Assembly (NCBI RefSeq): GCF_000002985.6
Contig: NC_003279.8
Coordinates: 13,764,001-13,828,000 of the forward strand
Origin: Caenorhabditis elegans
Lineage: Eukaryota > Nematoda > Chromadorea > Rhabditida > Rhabditidae
Direction: 5' to 3'
DNA length: 64,000 bases
Numbering within the stretch: position 1 is the first letter of the stretch; the number at the start of each line of letters is the position of its first letter. The notes beneath the pieces are model-generated. The model searched no databases. It was not told where the DNA came from and worked only from the letters and a program-made list of their open reading frames with translations. This document shows, in pieces, positions 23,801-33,390 of this stretch. Both the position numbers and the translations under genes were made by a program.

Positions 23801-26800
23801 ACTCTTTTTACCCGAAATCACCAGTTTTCGGGAAATTTTGCGATTCTGTGCATTTTGTCGTAAGATCCGGTGCCCGGACGAGAAATTGCGTACTTTTGTG
23901 GCTACAGTACTCCAAATATTTCAAAATTAACACTACAGACCCGGAAAATAGCTTATTGTAGTAAAAAAGGACGGGGAGTTCGAATAATTTGATCACAAAA
24001 ATTCTAAAATTTTAATTTTCATCTAACTAAATTTCTAAAATTATGAAAATTGACTTGAAAATCATCATTTTGGTGAATTTTCCTTAAGAAATTCGAGTTC
24101 AGTGTGTCTTTTTACCCCTCAATCCACCCGGTTTTCGCAAAATTTGAGATTTCTGTGCATTTTGTCGTAGAATCCGGTGCCCGGACTCAAATTTGCGTAC
24201 ATTTGGGGCTACAGTACCCCAAAAACTTCAAAATTAACGTTAGAGACCCAGGAAAAAAGCCTATCATAGTGAAAAATGACGAGGAATTCGAATTTGGTTA
24301 TTACAATCTTTGAATGTTAATTTTCATCCAGCTAGAACTTAAAAATTGGAAATTCAACTGAAAATCATAATTTTCGTGTTTTTTCCTTAAGAAATTCGAA
24401 TTCAGATTTACCCGATTTACCCCATTTTTTTTACCTGTCAAATTTGAGCTCAGCGACCCTTTTTACCCCTACCCCGACGGTTTTCTCGTAATTTCGAATT
24501 TCTCTGCATTTTGTCGTAGGATCCGATGCCCGGACGAGAAATTGCGTACTTCTGAAGCTACAGTACCCCAAAAACTCAAAATTAACGCTAGAAACTCAGA
24601 AAAAAGCCCTGGGGGTGGAAAATGACGGAGAATTCGAATTTAATAATTAAAAGATTTGAATTTTGAGTTTTCACTGTAATAAACTCGAGAAATAGAAAAA
24701 AAACACGATTTTACATCAAAAATTAGAATTTTCATCAATTTTCCTTATCAAATTCGAACTCAGCGCACCTTTTTACCCCTATGTACGTGAAAGCTAGACA
24801 GATTCCGCGCAAATCTGAGTTTCTGTGCATTTTGGCGTAGGATTGGCTGAAAATTGCGTACTTTTGAGGCTACAGTACCCCAAACTTCAAAATTAACGTT
24901 AGAGACCCAGGAAAAAGCCTATTATTGTGAAAAATGACGAGGAATTCGAATTTCCAAACCAAAAAAAAATGTTGTTGTTTCAGAACAAGTTCGATCGGCT
25001 GAAACGAATCAAATGCGTTTCACGCGTCTCGGTGATGTTGGAAAAGTTCGATTGTTTGAAGGATGGGGAAAAGTTGCAAAACAAGACCTGCTTTTAGTCC
25101 GTGAAGTCGCAAAACGGGGTCTTCAAGTACCCAAATTTCATTACGAAATGCGTCAGATTCCATCAGCTGACCTATTTCCTGATTTGGCTGATGACGTCAT
25201 CGAGTTGACGATTGTTTCGTGCAGGTACACGCAGAAAATACTGAAAAAATCGATATTCCCCTCAAATTTTTATTGATTTTTCAGAAAAAAAATACTGAAA
25301 AAATCGACCCAATAAAAAAATTTATTTTCAAGAAAAGTCGATTTTTTAAAAATTTTTTAAATATCGACCTTTGGACGAAAAATTGATTTTTCACTGGAAA
25401 ATCGATAATTTAAAGAGAAATTATTTTTTTAAAAACTGAATTTTTACAGAGAATTTATAATTTCGACTGAAAAGTCGATAATTTGATACTTAAAAATTTT
25501 GATAAATTTCATAAAAGTCGATAATTATTTTTTCAAATATTTTTTAGAGAAAAAATCGATAAATTTTGACGAAAATTTGATAATTTCATGGAAAAATCGA
25601 TAATTTCACCCAAAGGTCGATATTTTAAAAATTTTTAAAAAATCGACGATTTTCTTGAAAATAAATTTTTTGACAATTTTATAATTTGATGTTAAAAAAT
25701 CAATATAAATTTAGCGCGGAAAATCAAAATAATTCAATGAAAAAACCGTTAAATACATCAAAAAATCGATATTTTCATTTTAAAAAAATCAATAATTCAA
25801 TCCAAAAATCAATGCTTTTCCACAATATATTTTAAATACATTTTTTTCCACAAAATTTTGGAAAAATCAATAATTTCATCGAAAAAAATCGATAATTTTG
25901 TGAGAAAATTTTTTAGAGAAAAAGTCGATAAATTTTGCAGAAATTAAAATTTTGAAAAAACTTTTTCATTTAAAAAATCGATAATTTCATCCAAAAATCA
26001 ATAATAATTTCATAGAAAAAATAATTTTTTCAGAAACACTTATTTTTGACAGAAATTATTTAATTTTATGAAAAGACCATAACTTTTTTTTTGGAAAAAT
26101 CGAAAATTTCATGGAAAAGTCGATAGTTTCATAAAATTTTTTTTTTTGATGAAAAATCGATAAATTTTGCAAAAATTTGATACTTTCCATAAAAATCGAT
26201 GATTCATTCCAAAAATCGGTAATTTCATTGAAAATCGATAAATTTTGTAGAAATATTGTTTTTTACAAACATTTGTTAGTTTTTATGGAAAAATCAATTT
26301 TTTTTTAAATCGACAGATTTTTCAACATTTTATTTTTGACTAATATTTGCCAATTTGATGAAAAAATCGATAATTTCATCAAAAAAAAATCAATATTTTT
26401 TTTCTTTTCACAGAGACGTGCCCCTTCCATCAGGATATGAAACTCATCATGCAAATCTATTTATTAAATATACATTCCCAGCAGTTGTCAATGATCTACC
26501 ACAGACTGGAAAAACTAAATTAATTGCCGGAACTGCTTCGCCGGATTTCGGCGAATCGATTATGTTGAATATTGGAAGTGGAAAATCAAGAAATAGCAAA
26601 CTACAGAGAACTTTTAAGAGAGGAGGTCTCAAGTTTGAGGTATTATCTACAAGAAGAAATCGATGGAATATTTGAAAAAACATTGAGAAAAAATTGATTT
26701 AAAAATGTTTTAAAAGGCGATAAATTTGTTGAAAAAATAAGAATAAAATCGATAAGTTTTCAGAAAATTTTCAGAAAAAAAAATGAAAATTTTATATGTT

Positions 26801-28165
26801 TTTCCTAATATTGATTTTAAAAAATTTTATTTGAAAAATCGATTTTTTTTTTATTCGAAAAGAAATTTTTTTTCCCAAATTTTATAAAAAAATTTCGAAA
26901 AATTTAATTTTTTCAGAAAAAATTTAACTATGAATTGTTTTTTTCAAAAAATCGATGAATTTTGGTTTTTTTTTAAATTGAATTGAAATTGATTCAAATA
27001 AATTTTCAAATAATCAAAAACACTGTAATATTACTTTTTTCCAAGAAAAAAAAACGGATTTTTCCTAAAATTCGAAAAAAAAATTTTTTTAACCTAAACA
27101 TTGAATTTTTCAACAAAAAAGTATATCACGAAATCAATAAAATTGAAATTTGATACTTTTATTTTTTTTAATTTCAAAAATTAGATAAATTTGGAATTTT
27201 TTACCAACATTTTTTCACACCAAAAAATTGTCTCCCACCAACTTCCAAGCCAATACTTCTTCAAAATCTTAAAACTCGAATTTTTCCAAATCTACCGTAA
27301 CCCTACAGTAATCCTACAATACCTTAGCTCTTCGAAAATTGTTTTCAAAAAATTAAATTTTTTTGAATTCCTGCCCGCCAAAATGTTTTTTGAAAAGTTT
27401 GAAAAGGGAGAGACAATGTTCCCAAAAAATCGATACAATTATAATTTTTTTCAAAGTCGAAAAATTGTTTTTTTCTTCAAAACATTTTCCAAAAATCGAT
27501 AATTTTTCAAAATTTTCAGGTATTCCAAAAAGGTGGATTCATGCGGAGCGACAAACTTTTGGGCACTTGTGAATGGAAATTGGAGAAGCTGGAACATAGT
27601 GCTGAAATGGAAGAATCACTTCCATTGAAGGTGATTATCGATTTTTTTTTGTAATTTATTGATTTTCTTCAGAAACATCAAATTATGAAAAGAGCAATTT
27701 TTTAGTGTTTGTAGATCAATTTTGAGTCCTCTAACTTCAAAATGAACCATTTTAGAGAAGTTTCAAAATTGTGATTTTTGCCACTTTTTTGCCATTTTTA
27801 ATGTTTTTTGACGGGTTAAACCTAGTTTTTCTGAATTCTGCATATATTAATTACCCGTTTTCAATCAATTTAGACAACTTTTTATTTTTGCCCATTTTCA
27901 TTTTTCAGCCATCTAATGACTGTACTTTTTTTTTTCTTTGGGCAAAATTTTTTTTTTTTTTTTCAAAAACGTACTGATTTTAACGGAAAATTTCGAATTT
28001 CCGATAAAAAATTAGATTTTTCGTAAAATTTTCTAATTTTTCTCGTTTCAGGACGGCCGTAAAGCAGTTGGTGGTCTCTTGTCGGCGAAAGTTCGAATTC
28101 GTCAACCAATTGGTGATGCAAAAGCTCAACATATTGCCCAGAAATGGCTCATTTTAGATAATTAA
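14899..28165 (+). CDS. CC2D1/Lgd homologue (four DM14 domains and a C2 domain)
   Basis: Eleven exons: 14899-15005, 18064-18447, 19320-19519, 20402-20625, 21000-21346, 21935-22082, 22936-23179, 24984-25224, 26414-26639, 27520-27630 and 28052-28165. They join in phase to 781 residues. Four DM14 repeats are visible at roughly 140-200 (HLKQLHVYYMKAHKSAEQAG), 262-315, 345-405 and 448-510, each a helical hairpin around a K-x-x-x-E/D-x-A-K pattern and separated by Pro/Ala-rich linkers. A C2 domain follows from about 630, with VFQKGGFMRSDKLLGTCEW near its end. The start is acidic (DIDNQMYGNLEEDAELLAEL). CC2D1/Lgd proteins bind the ESCRT-III subunit CHMP4/Shrub and act in endosomal sorting. The C-terminal coiled coil of the human protein is absent: the frame stops about 38 residues after GRKAVGG. 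Introns are loaded with the ~300 bp repeat, and intron 1 hosts an opposite-strand gene. Confidence 0.95.
15020..15780 (+). repeat. ~300 bp family: three plus copies
   Basis: Copies at about 15020-15240, 15345-15510 and 15565-15780 in CC2D1 intron 1. The last one touches the stop codon of the nested minus-strand gene. Confidence 0.88.
15781..17402 (-). CDS. Nested Ser/Arg/Thr-rich protein gene within CC2D1 intron 1
   Basis: On the minus strand, exons 17402-17284, 17238-17128, 17080-16997, 16815-16690, 16646-16560, 16507-16373, 16274-16143, 16009-15929 and 15880-15781 join in phase to 324 residues, starting MPSRKPIKVSQEDS. No known domain is recognised. The protein is rich in Ser, Arg, Thr and Pro and looks disordered. 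All internal exons have the same phase and alternate between two module types, one beginning Gly-Phe-Leu/Tyr and one beginning Arg-Thr-Phe. A further exon-like piece with good splice sites (16925-16861, 65 nt) must be skipped: including it leads to a stop. GATCG|GTAAG donors recur, and intron sequence is shared between modules, which shows internal duplication. Splice phase agrees at every junction, so I believe the gene is real; function unknown. Confidence 0.72.
17403..18063. other. Upstream of nested gene; one ~300 bp repeat copy
   Basis: Must contain the promoter of the nested minus-strand gene; no core element was recognised. A plus-orientation copy of the ~300 bp family lies at about 17770-17985, just before the second CC2D1 exon. 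Confidence 0.65.
18448..19319 (+). repeat. Intron with ~200 bp direct duplication (offset ~365 bp)
   Basis: 18465-18665 and 18830-19033 are alike, sharing AAAAACTGTAAAAATTGAG, CCATTTTTGACCAGAAAAAC and CGAGAAAATTCACAG in the same order. A weaker third copy covers parts of 19080-19250. No gene is seen. Confidence 0.8.
19550..20350 (-). repeat. ~300 bp family: three minus copies
   Basis: Copies at about 19550-19755, 19845-20060 and 20145-20350, regularly spaced by 300 bp in intron 19520-20401 of CC2D1. Confidence 0.9.
20650..20925 (+). repeat. ~300 bp family, rearranged plus copy
   Basis: Starts in plus orientation but is followed by AACGCTAGAAGCCC, which is minus-orientation sequence of the same family. 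A fold-back recombination product is likely. Confidence 0.7.
21370..21880. repeat. ~300 bp family: facing plus and minus copies
   Basis: Plus copy about 21370-21560 and minus copy about 21675-21880, in CC2D1 intron 21347-21934. They could base-pair in the pre-mRNA. Confidence 0.88.
22110..22890. repeat. ~300 bp family: two plus copies and one minus copy
   Basis: Plus copies about 22110-22330 and 22425-22630; minus copy about 22725-22890. They fill CC2D1 intron 22083-22935. Confidence 0.88.
23190..24960. repeat. ~300 bp family: two plus and four minus copies
   Basis: Plus copies about 23190-23400 and 23480-23690; minus copies about 23785-23995, 24090-24300, 24440-24640 and 24745-24950. They fill CC2D1 intron 23180-24983. 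The stretch 23890-24065 recurs inverted at 36610-36790. Confidence 0.88.
25225..26413 (+). other. CC2D1 intron of AAAATCGATAATTT-type simple sequence
   Basis: Dominated by AAAATCGATAATTTC-like words repeated irregularly with T- and A-runs. No gene is seen on either strand. Confidence 0.7.
26640..27519 (+). other. AT-rich CC2D1 intron, no gene seen
   Basis: A/T-run sequence with no conserved block. Open frames here are low-complexity Phe/Lys/Asn shadows. Confidence 0.65.
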
Positions 28166-28415
28166 ATGGATTCTTTCTACTTGATTCGATGTTTTAAATG
28201 TGTTTTTTTTTGAATATAATATAAATATTTGGTTTATCGGAAGAGTTAACGACTTTTTAATTTTTTCAGAGGAGTAACATTTATATATGCTGAATTTAGA
28301 AAAAAGTGGCAAAAATGGCAAAAAAAACGGCAAAAATCACAATTTTGAAACTTCTCTAAAATGGTTATTTTTTAAGTTAGAGGACTCAAAATTGATCTCT
28401 AAACCTTAAAAAATT
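27694..28415. repeat. Inverted repeat pair bracketing the last CC2D1 exon
   Basis: The left arm at about 27694-27803 and the right arm at about 28309-28415 are reverse complements. They share GAGTCCTCTAACTT, CATTTTAGAGAAGTTTCAAAA and TGTGATTTTTGCC. The terminal coding exon and the stop lie in the loop. A short part (TTAGAGGACTCAAAATTGAT) is repeated directly at about 28493. Confidence 0.85.
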
Positions 28416-28738
28416 GCCCTTTTTCAAATATTGATGGTTTTGTACGTTTTCAGAAAAATTATTTTTTTGCCTAAATTAAAAAAAAGGACAGTTAGAGGAC
28501 TCAAAATTGATCTCTGAACCCTAAAAAACTTTTTGAAATTTTCGAAAAAAAATCTGTTTTATCAGGCTCTGAGACAACACGCATTCATTAATAATTACGA
28601 GCATTATATTTTTGATAAAGAGAGAGCATCATGAACAATTGTGTATGAAAAGATTTATATTAAATAAAAAGTTTACATTAAATAAATAAATGAAAATTAT
28701 TTTTTTTCGAAAAATATGAAATTATCGGTGAAAAATCG
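28166..28738. other. Convergent 3' region between CC2D1 and ndx-4
   Basis: Holds the 3' UTRs of the two convergent genes and the right arm of the inverted repeat above. AATATAA-like signals occur at about 28214-28230 for CC2D1. AATAAAA occurs near 28666, in plus orientation. Confidence 0.6.
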
Positions 28739-30140
28739 TTAAAATCCGGCCAAAAAAGCGGAAAATTTGCGGAGAAGGCTGCCCATTTCAGCGTAATCGG
28801 CAATTTTGATAGCATCTTCCAATTCACACCATTTCCAATTTTGATGTTCATGAGATAGTTGAACGTCGTCTGGATTGTTGAGCTTGGCGAGCCAATATTT
28901 CACTGATTTTGGCTTCCCTTTTGCCTGTAAATTTAGCGAAATTTGGGATTTTTTTTAGTGTTTAGTTCAATTTTCAAATGAAAAATCGATTTAAAAAATA
29001 TGTAAATTCGCTGAAAACCCAATTTTTTATCGATTTTTTCTTTCAAAATTCGGAAAAATTGCGTTTTTTTCCAGAATTTTCCCGGAAATTTTGCCATTTT
29101 TCCTAAAAATCGATACATTTCACAAAACCAAAAAAAAAATTTTTTTCAGTGTAAAAACCTGGAAAAAATTGAATTTTCAGGGTCTTGTGAAAAAAAAATC
29201 AATTTTTTTTACAAAATTTACGAAAAAAGGAAATTTCTTTCGTTTTCGCCGGTAAATATCGATTTTTCTATCAGAAAATCGAAAAATCCCGAATTTTCCC
29301 AAAAAAAGCTTAAAATGGATAAGTTTTCCGAAAAAATCGATATTTTCGTGTTTTTTTCCGCAAAATTGCAGAAAAATTGAATTTTTGGTGAAAAATCGGA
29401 GATTTTTTTCAAAAAATTTTTCAATGAAAATTTAGTTTTAGAAAAATCGATAATTTGTTGATTTTCTAAAATAAATTATCGATTTTTCCATTTAAAAAAT
29501 TCAAAAAAATTCAAAAAAAAAAAAAATTCAAAAAAAATTTTCGATTTTCTATTTAAAAAATCGATAATTTATTTTTTTTTCGAAAATTCGCACAAAATTA
29601 TCGATTTTTCGGGTTTTTAATCGAAAATTTCGAAAATATCGATTTTTTTTCGAAATTTTTTAAATCGATTTTTTATTAAAAATTCGAAAAATTCGAAATT
29701 ATCGATTTTCGCAGGATATTATTTAATTTTTAATTTTTTCGATTTTTCCATCGGAAAAACGATAATTTATTGATTATCGAAATTAAATTATCGATTTTTT
29801 CATTAAAAAATTCGAAAATTTTGAATATATCATACTTCGCCGGAAATTATCGATTTTTCCATCAAAAAATCGATAAAAATTATCGATTTTCTTACACACA
29901 CACACACACCTCATAAAAGAGTGTTTCATGACAATCTTCATGAATTGTCAGTTGCTCTTTTGTAATATTAGCTTCTTCCTTAGTCTCACGAATTGCCGCC
30001 TGCCATTCATCTTCTCCTGGATCCACGTGACCTTTTGGTGGGGTCCAGTGATGTGGTGGATAGGAGGCTTGAAGCAGGAGAAACTCGATTTTTCCCGCCA
30101 ACTTCCGGTAGATCACAAGTCCCGCGGCTTTTACGACCAT
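28739..30140 (-). CDS. ndx-4: Diadenosine tetraphosphate (Ap4A) hydrolase, Nudix family
   Basis: Two exons, 30140-29910 and 28924-28739, join in phase 0 to 138 residues. The Nudix box is complete: GHVDPGEDEWQAAIRETKEEA matches G-x5-E-x7-R-E-x2-E-E-x-G/A at about residues 37-58, with the catalytic RETKEEA glutamates that bind Mg2+. HHWTPPKGH before it is typical of the asymmetric Ap4A hydrolase (NUDT2) family, as is YWLAKL in the second exon. The enzyme cleaves Ap4A to ATP and AMP and keeps this stress nucleotide low. The ATG follows the acceptor TTTTTTTCAG at 30152 by 11 bases. The intron donor sits inside a (GT)n tract. The sequence fits the C. elegans protein of known structure as I remember it. 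Confidence 0.97.
29125..29909 (-). other. Simple-sequence intron of ndx-4
   Basis: Dense AAATTATCGATTTTT words with inverted symmetry. A (CA)n run at 29894-29909 (GT on the coding strand) forms the intron's first bases. No gene is seen. Confidence 0.7.
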
Positions 30141-30396
30141 TTTTTGTTGGCGCTGAAAAAAACTGGATTTTTTTTTTTAGAAAATATCGATTTTTTGTTA
30201 AAATTGGATTAAAAAAAATAGGAGCACACGACAAAAAGCTCCAAATTTTGAAAAAAATTAATTTTAGGCGTAAAATGGCGGGAAACTCGAAATTTTGATC
30301 AGAAAAATCGGAATTTTTTTTCAAAAACATATTTTCGGTAAACTTTACGCTGAAAATTTCAAATTTTCGAGTTTGGTGCTCCGAACGCAACTCAGC
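30141..30396 (-). promoter_or_regulatory. Upstream region of ndx-4
   Basis: Contains the acceptor-like TTTTTTTCAG (AG at 30152-30153 on the minus strand) that probably takes the spliced leader. No other element recognised. Confidence 0.45.
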
Positions 30397-30498
30397 GCCC
30401 CAGCAGAGCCGAAAAGCTGCTCTTTGGGCTTCAAATCGGAAGTTTATAGCTTCCTATTTGGAGCTCACAGAGCAAAAGCTTCTCGGCGCTGCTGGGGC
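30397..30498. mobile_element. 102 bp palindromic MITE, copy 2
   Basis: Begins GCCCCAGCAGAGCCGAAAAG and ends CTTCTCGGCGCTGCTGGGGC; the interior is also self-complementary. About 205 bp including both flanks is almost identical to 35766-35970. Confidence 0.9.
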
Positions 30499-30987
30499 GG
30501 TTTTGTGCAATTTTAAGGTGAAAATTTGAATTTTTGACTGAAAAATCCAATTTTTTTTGGCAAAAATTGAGAAAAACTGAAAAAAAAATTCGAAAAGGAC
30601 GTTTAGACGGCCTAAAAATTTTTTTTTCGGTGAATAATTGGATTTTCCTAAGAAATTTTGCTACAAAAATTAAAAAAAAAAGAATTTTCTGGTTTTCTAG
30701 AAAAAATATAGAGAAAACTTCTAGTTTTTTTCAATTTCTGCAATTTTTATAGACAAATTGATTTTTGGAAACATTTTCGCGTTTCTGAATTACTAAAAAA
30801 CATTTTAAAAATTAGAAAAAAATTTTGGAGTACTGTAGCTCTAAAAGTACGTCAAAACTGTAGCTTACAAGAAAATGAACCAAATTTCGAAAAAAGTTGA
30901 TTTTAGGGGTAAAAATGGCAGGAAATTCGAAAATTAGTTTAGAAAATTTCAGAATTTTCCAGTTTCTGCCACCGAACGCAACTCTGC
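30499..30987. other. AT-rich spacer, no gene seen
   Basis: AT-rich. A fragment near 30828-30860 (GTACTGTAGCTCTAAAAGTACG) resembles the core of the ~300 bp family. Confidence 0.55.
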
Positions 30988-31266
30988 GCCCCAGCAGAGC
31001 CGAAAAGCTGCTCGTTGGGCTTCAAATCGAAAGTTTATAGCTTCCTATTTGAAGCTCACAGAGCAAAAGCTTCTCGGCGCTCACGTGTAGTCAAGCTGTC
31101 TCATCGGTGTTTTTCGGTGTATTGGCCGCAAACACGCGGCGCATAAATTGACGCGCAAATGCAGACAAGCGGGCAGGATTTACGAGAGATTGTGATTTTT
31201 ATTTTATTTTCTTTCATTCCTTTAAAATATAACTTTTTGTCATTTTTAAAGTTAATTTTTTGTTGA

Positions 31267-31918
<652 letters not shown>

Positions 31919-32127
31919 AAGGATACATTTCGATTTTTTATCAATTACCCCCTTTTCACTGATTTTATTGTAAAAATGAGCCCCATTTATTTATTGAAAT
32001 TTAATTCCCTTCACTCGTCTTCGACCAACCTACCGAGCACTTTTTGCTGAATAAATAATACAATCTGGATGATTTATTCGAGTAAAAAAATCTAAATTTT
32101 TATTTTTAACATGAAAAAGCATTTATT

Positions 32128-32545
32128 GTTTCCCATATTCGTCGGAAATCTCTCCATCTTTGTGCATTGAAATGAGAATATCACATCCGCCGACGAACTC
32201 TCCCTTCACATAGACTTGTGGAATTGTTGGCCATTAGCTGAAGATTTTGACGCCTTCTCTCAGCTCCTGATCGGTCAGAACGTTGTAGTCTTGGAATTTT
32301 ACATTGTGGAAGTCGAGAACCTGAAACGGAAATTTGATTTTAGGGATTTTCGGATTATTATAAAGAAAGATCCCCGGATCTATATCTAACCTCGAAGCGG
32401 AGGTTCTTGATGAACTTGGCGTCGACTTCCTTCTATGGAGAGGAAAATCTTTGGCTTCGTGATTCCAATACGGTGAGCCGTGTTGTTCTGGTTGTGATTG
32501 GTGTGATTCTTCGACTTCCATGCATCGTGTTGCCTTCAAAATTTG
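32128..32545 (-). pseudogene. Broken copy of a monothiol glutaredoxin (GLRX5/glrx-5 type)
   Basis: On the minus strand, a piece at about 32322-32128 reads VLDFHNVKFQDYNVLTDQEL then, after an in-frame TAA at the position of a Glu, [20 protein letters not shown] and a C-terminal helix to a TAA at 32128. This is the C-terminal half of a CGFS-type mitochondrial glutaredoxin, including the TVPQ/WPTIPQ cis-Pro loop and the GGCD glutathione site. The active-site CGFS motif is not found: upstream, an open frame with unrelated residues runs to 32539, separated by an intron-like GTTAGATAT. The mid-gene stop and lost active site mean it is not functional. Confidence 0.88.
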
Positions 32546-33119
32546 TACTTTTCACTTTGCAATTCGATTTCAACACAAACCTGTGTGAGCTACTTAAACT
32601 TCTCACTCTCTCTCGACGATCTCGAACTCTCCGATCTGCCCGCGCTCACTGAGGCCCGGAAACGGACGAAACCCTGAAAAAAACGCTGGTTAGATAAGGA
32701 AAAGACGGATTGAGAAAGTATAGAACCGAAAAGTACATGTAAAGCTTATTAACATTATCGTTTTCATCGAGAACATATATGAAACGGCTTCATTCGCCCA
32801 ACAATCCGTTCTCTCACGATAATTCTTAAAACTAAGCGGAAAAAACGAAAAATTGGGTCGATTGTATGAAGTAAAATACGAATTAAACATAATGACACAA
32901 TTAAATTCGAAAAATTCATCTGAAAACTACTGAAATTCAATTGAAAATGCGATAAAAAGCAGAAAAATATTGAAAAAATAAATTGCGGCCATCGGCAGCA
33001 AAGCTGCTCTATTGCACTCTCGCCTCTGTGACGTCACGATTTTTTTGAAAAAATTTTCCGCATTTTCTCGCGATGAGTCGCAATGAGACAGATTGACACC
33101 ACGTGGGCGCTGCTAGGGC

Positions 33120-33390
33120 GATTTTTAGATTTTTAGTAATTAAATTATAATTTTTGAAACCAAAAATTGACATTTTTCTCCCAAAAAACTCAATTTTAGG
33201 TTTCAAAAATTATTTTTAAAAACACTGATAAGGCTTATCAGTGAGAAAATTTACCAAAAACAACAAAAAACCATGTGAAAAGATATGAAAAGCGTGTGTA
33301 AACAACGCAAAAAGCACCGAAAATCAATAAAAAATAGCGAAAAATAAATAAAATCCAATTTTAATATAGAAAATCAATAAAAAATCAATA
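33120..33390. other. AT-rich region downstream of RCC1L
   Basis: 3' flank of the RCC1L-like gene. AATAAA occurs several times on the plus strand. No gene recognised. Confidence 0.5.

Noticed and set aside
32234..32539. A working 101-residue glutaredoxin-related protein
   Set aside because: The frame stops at the WPTIPQ junction, lacks the CGFS active site and lies within a transposon.
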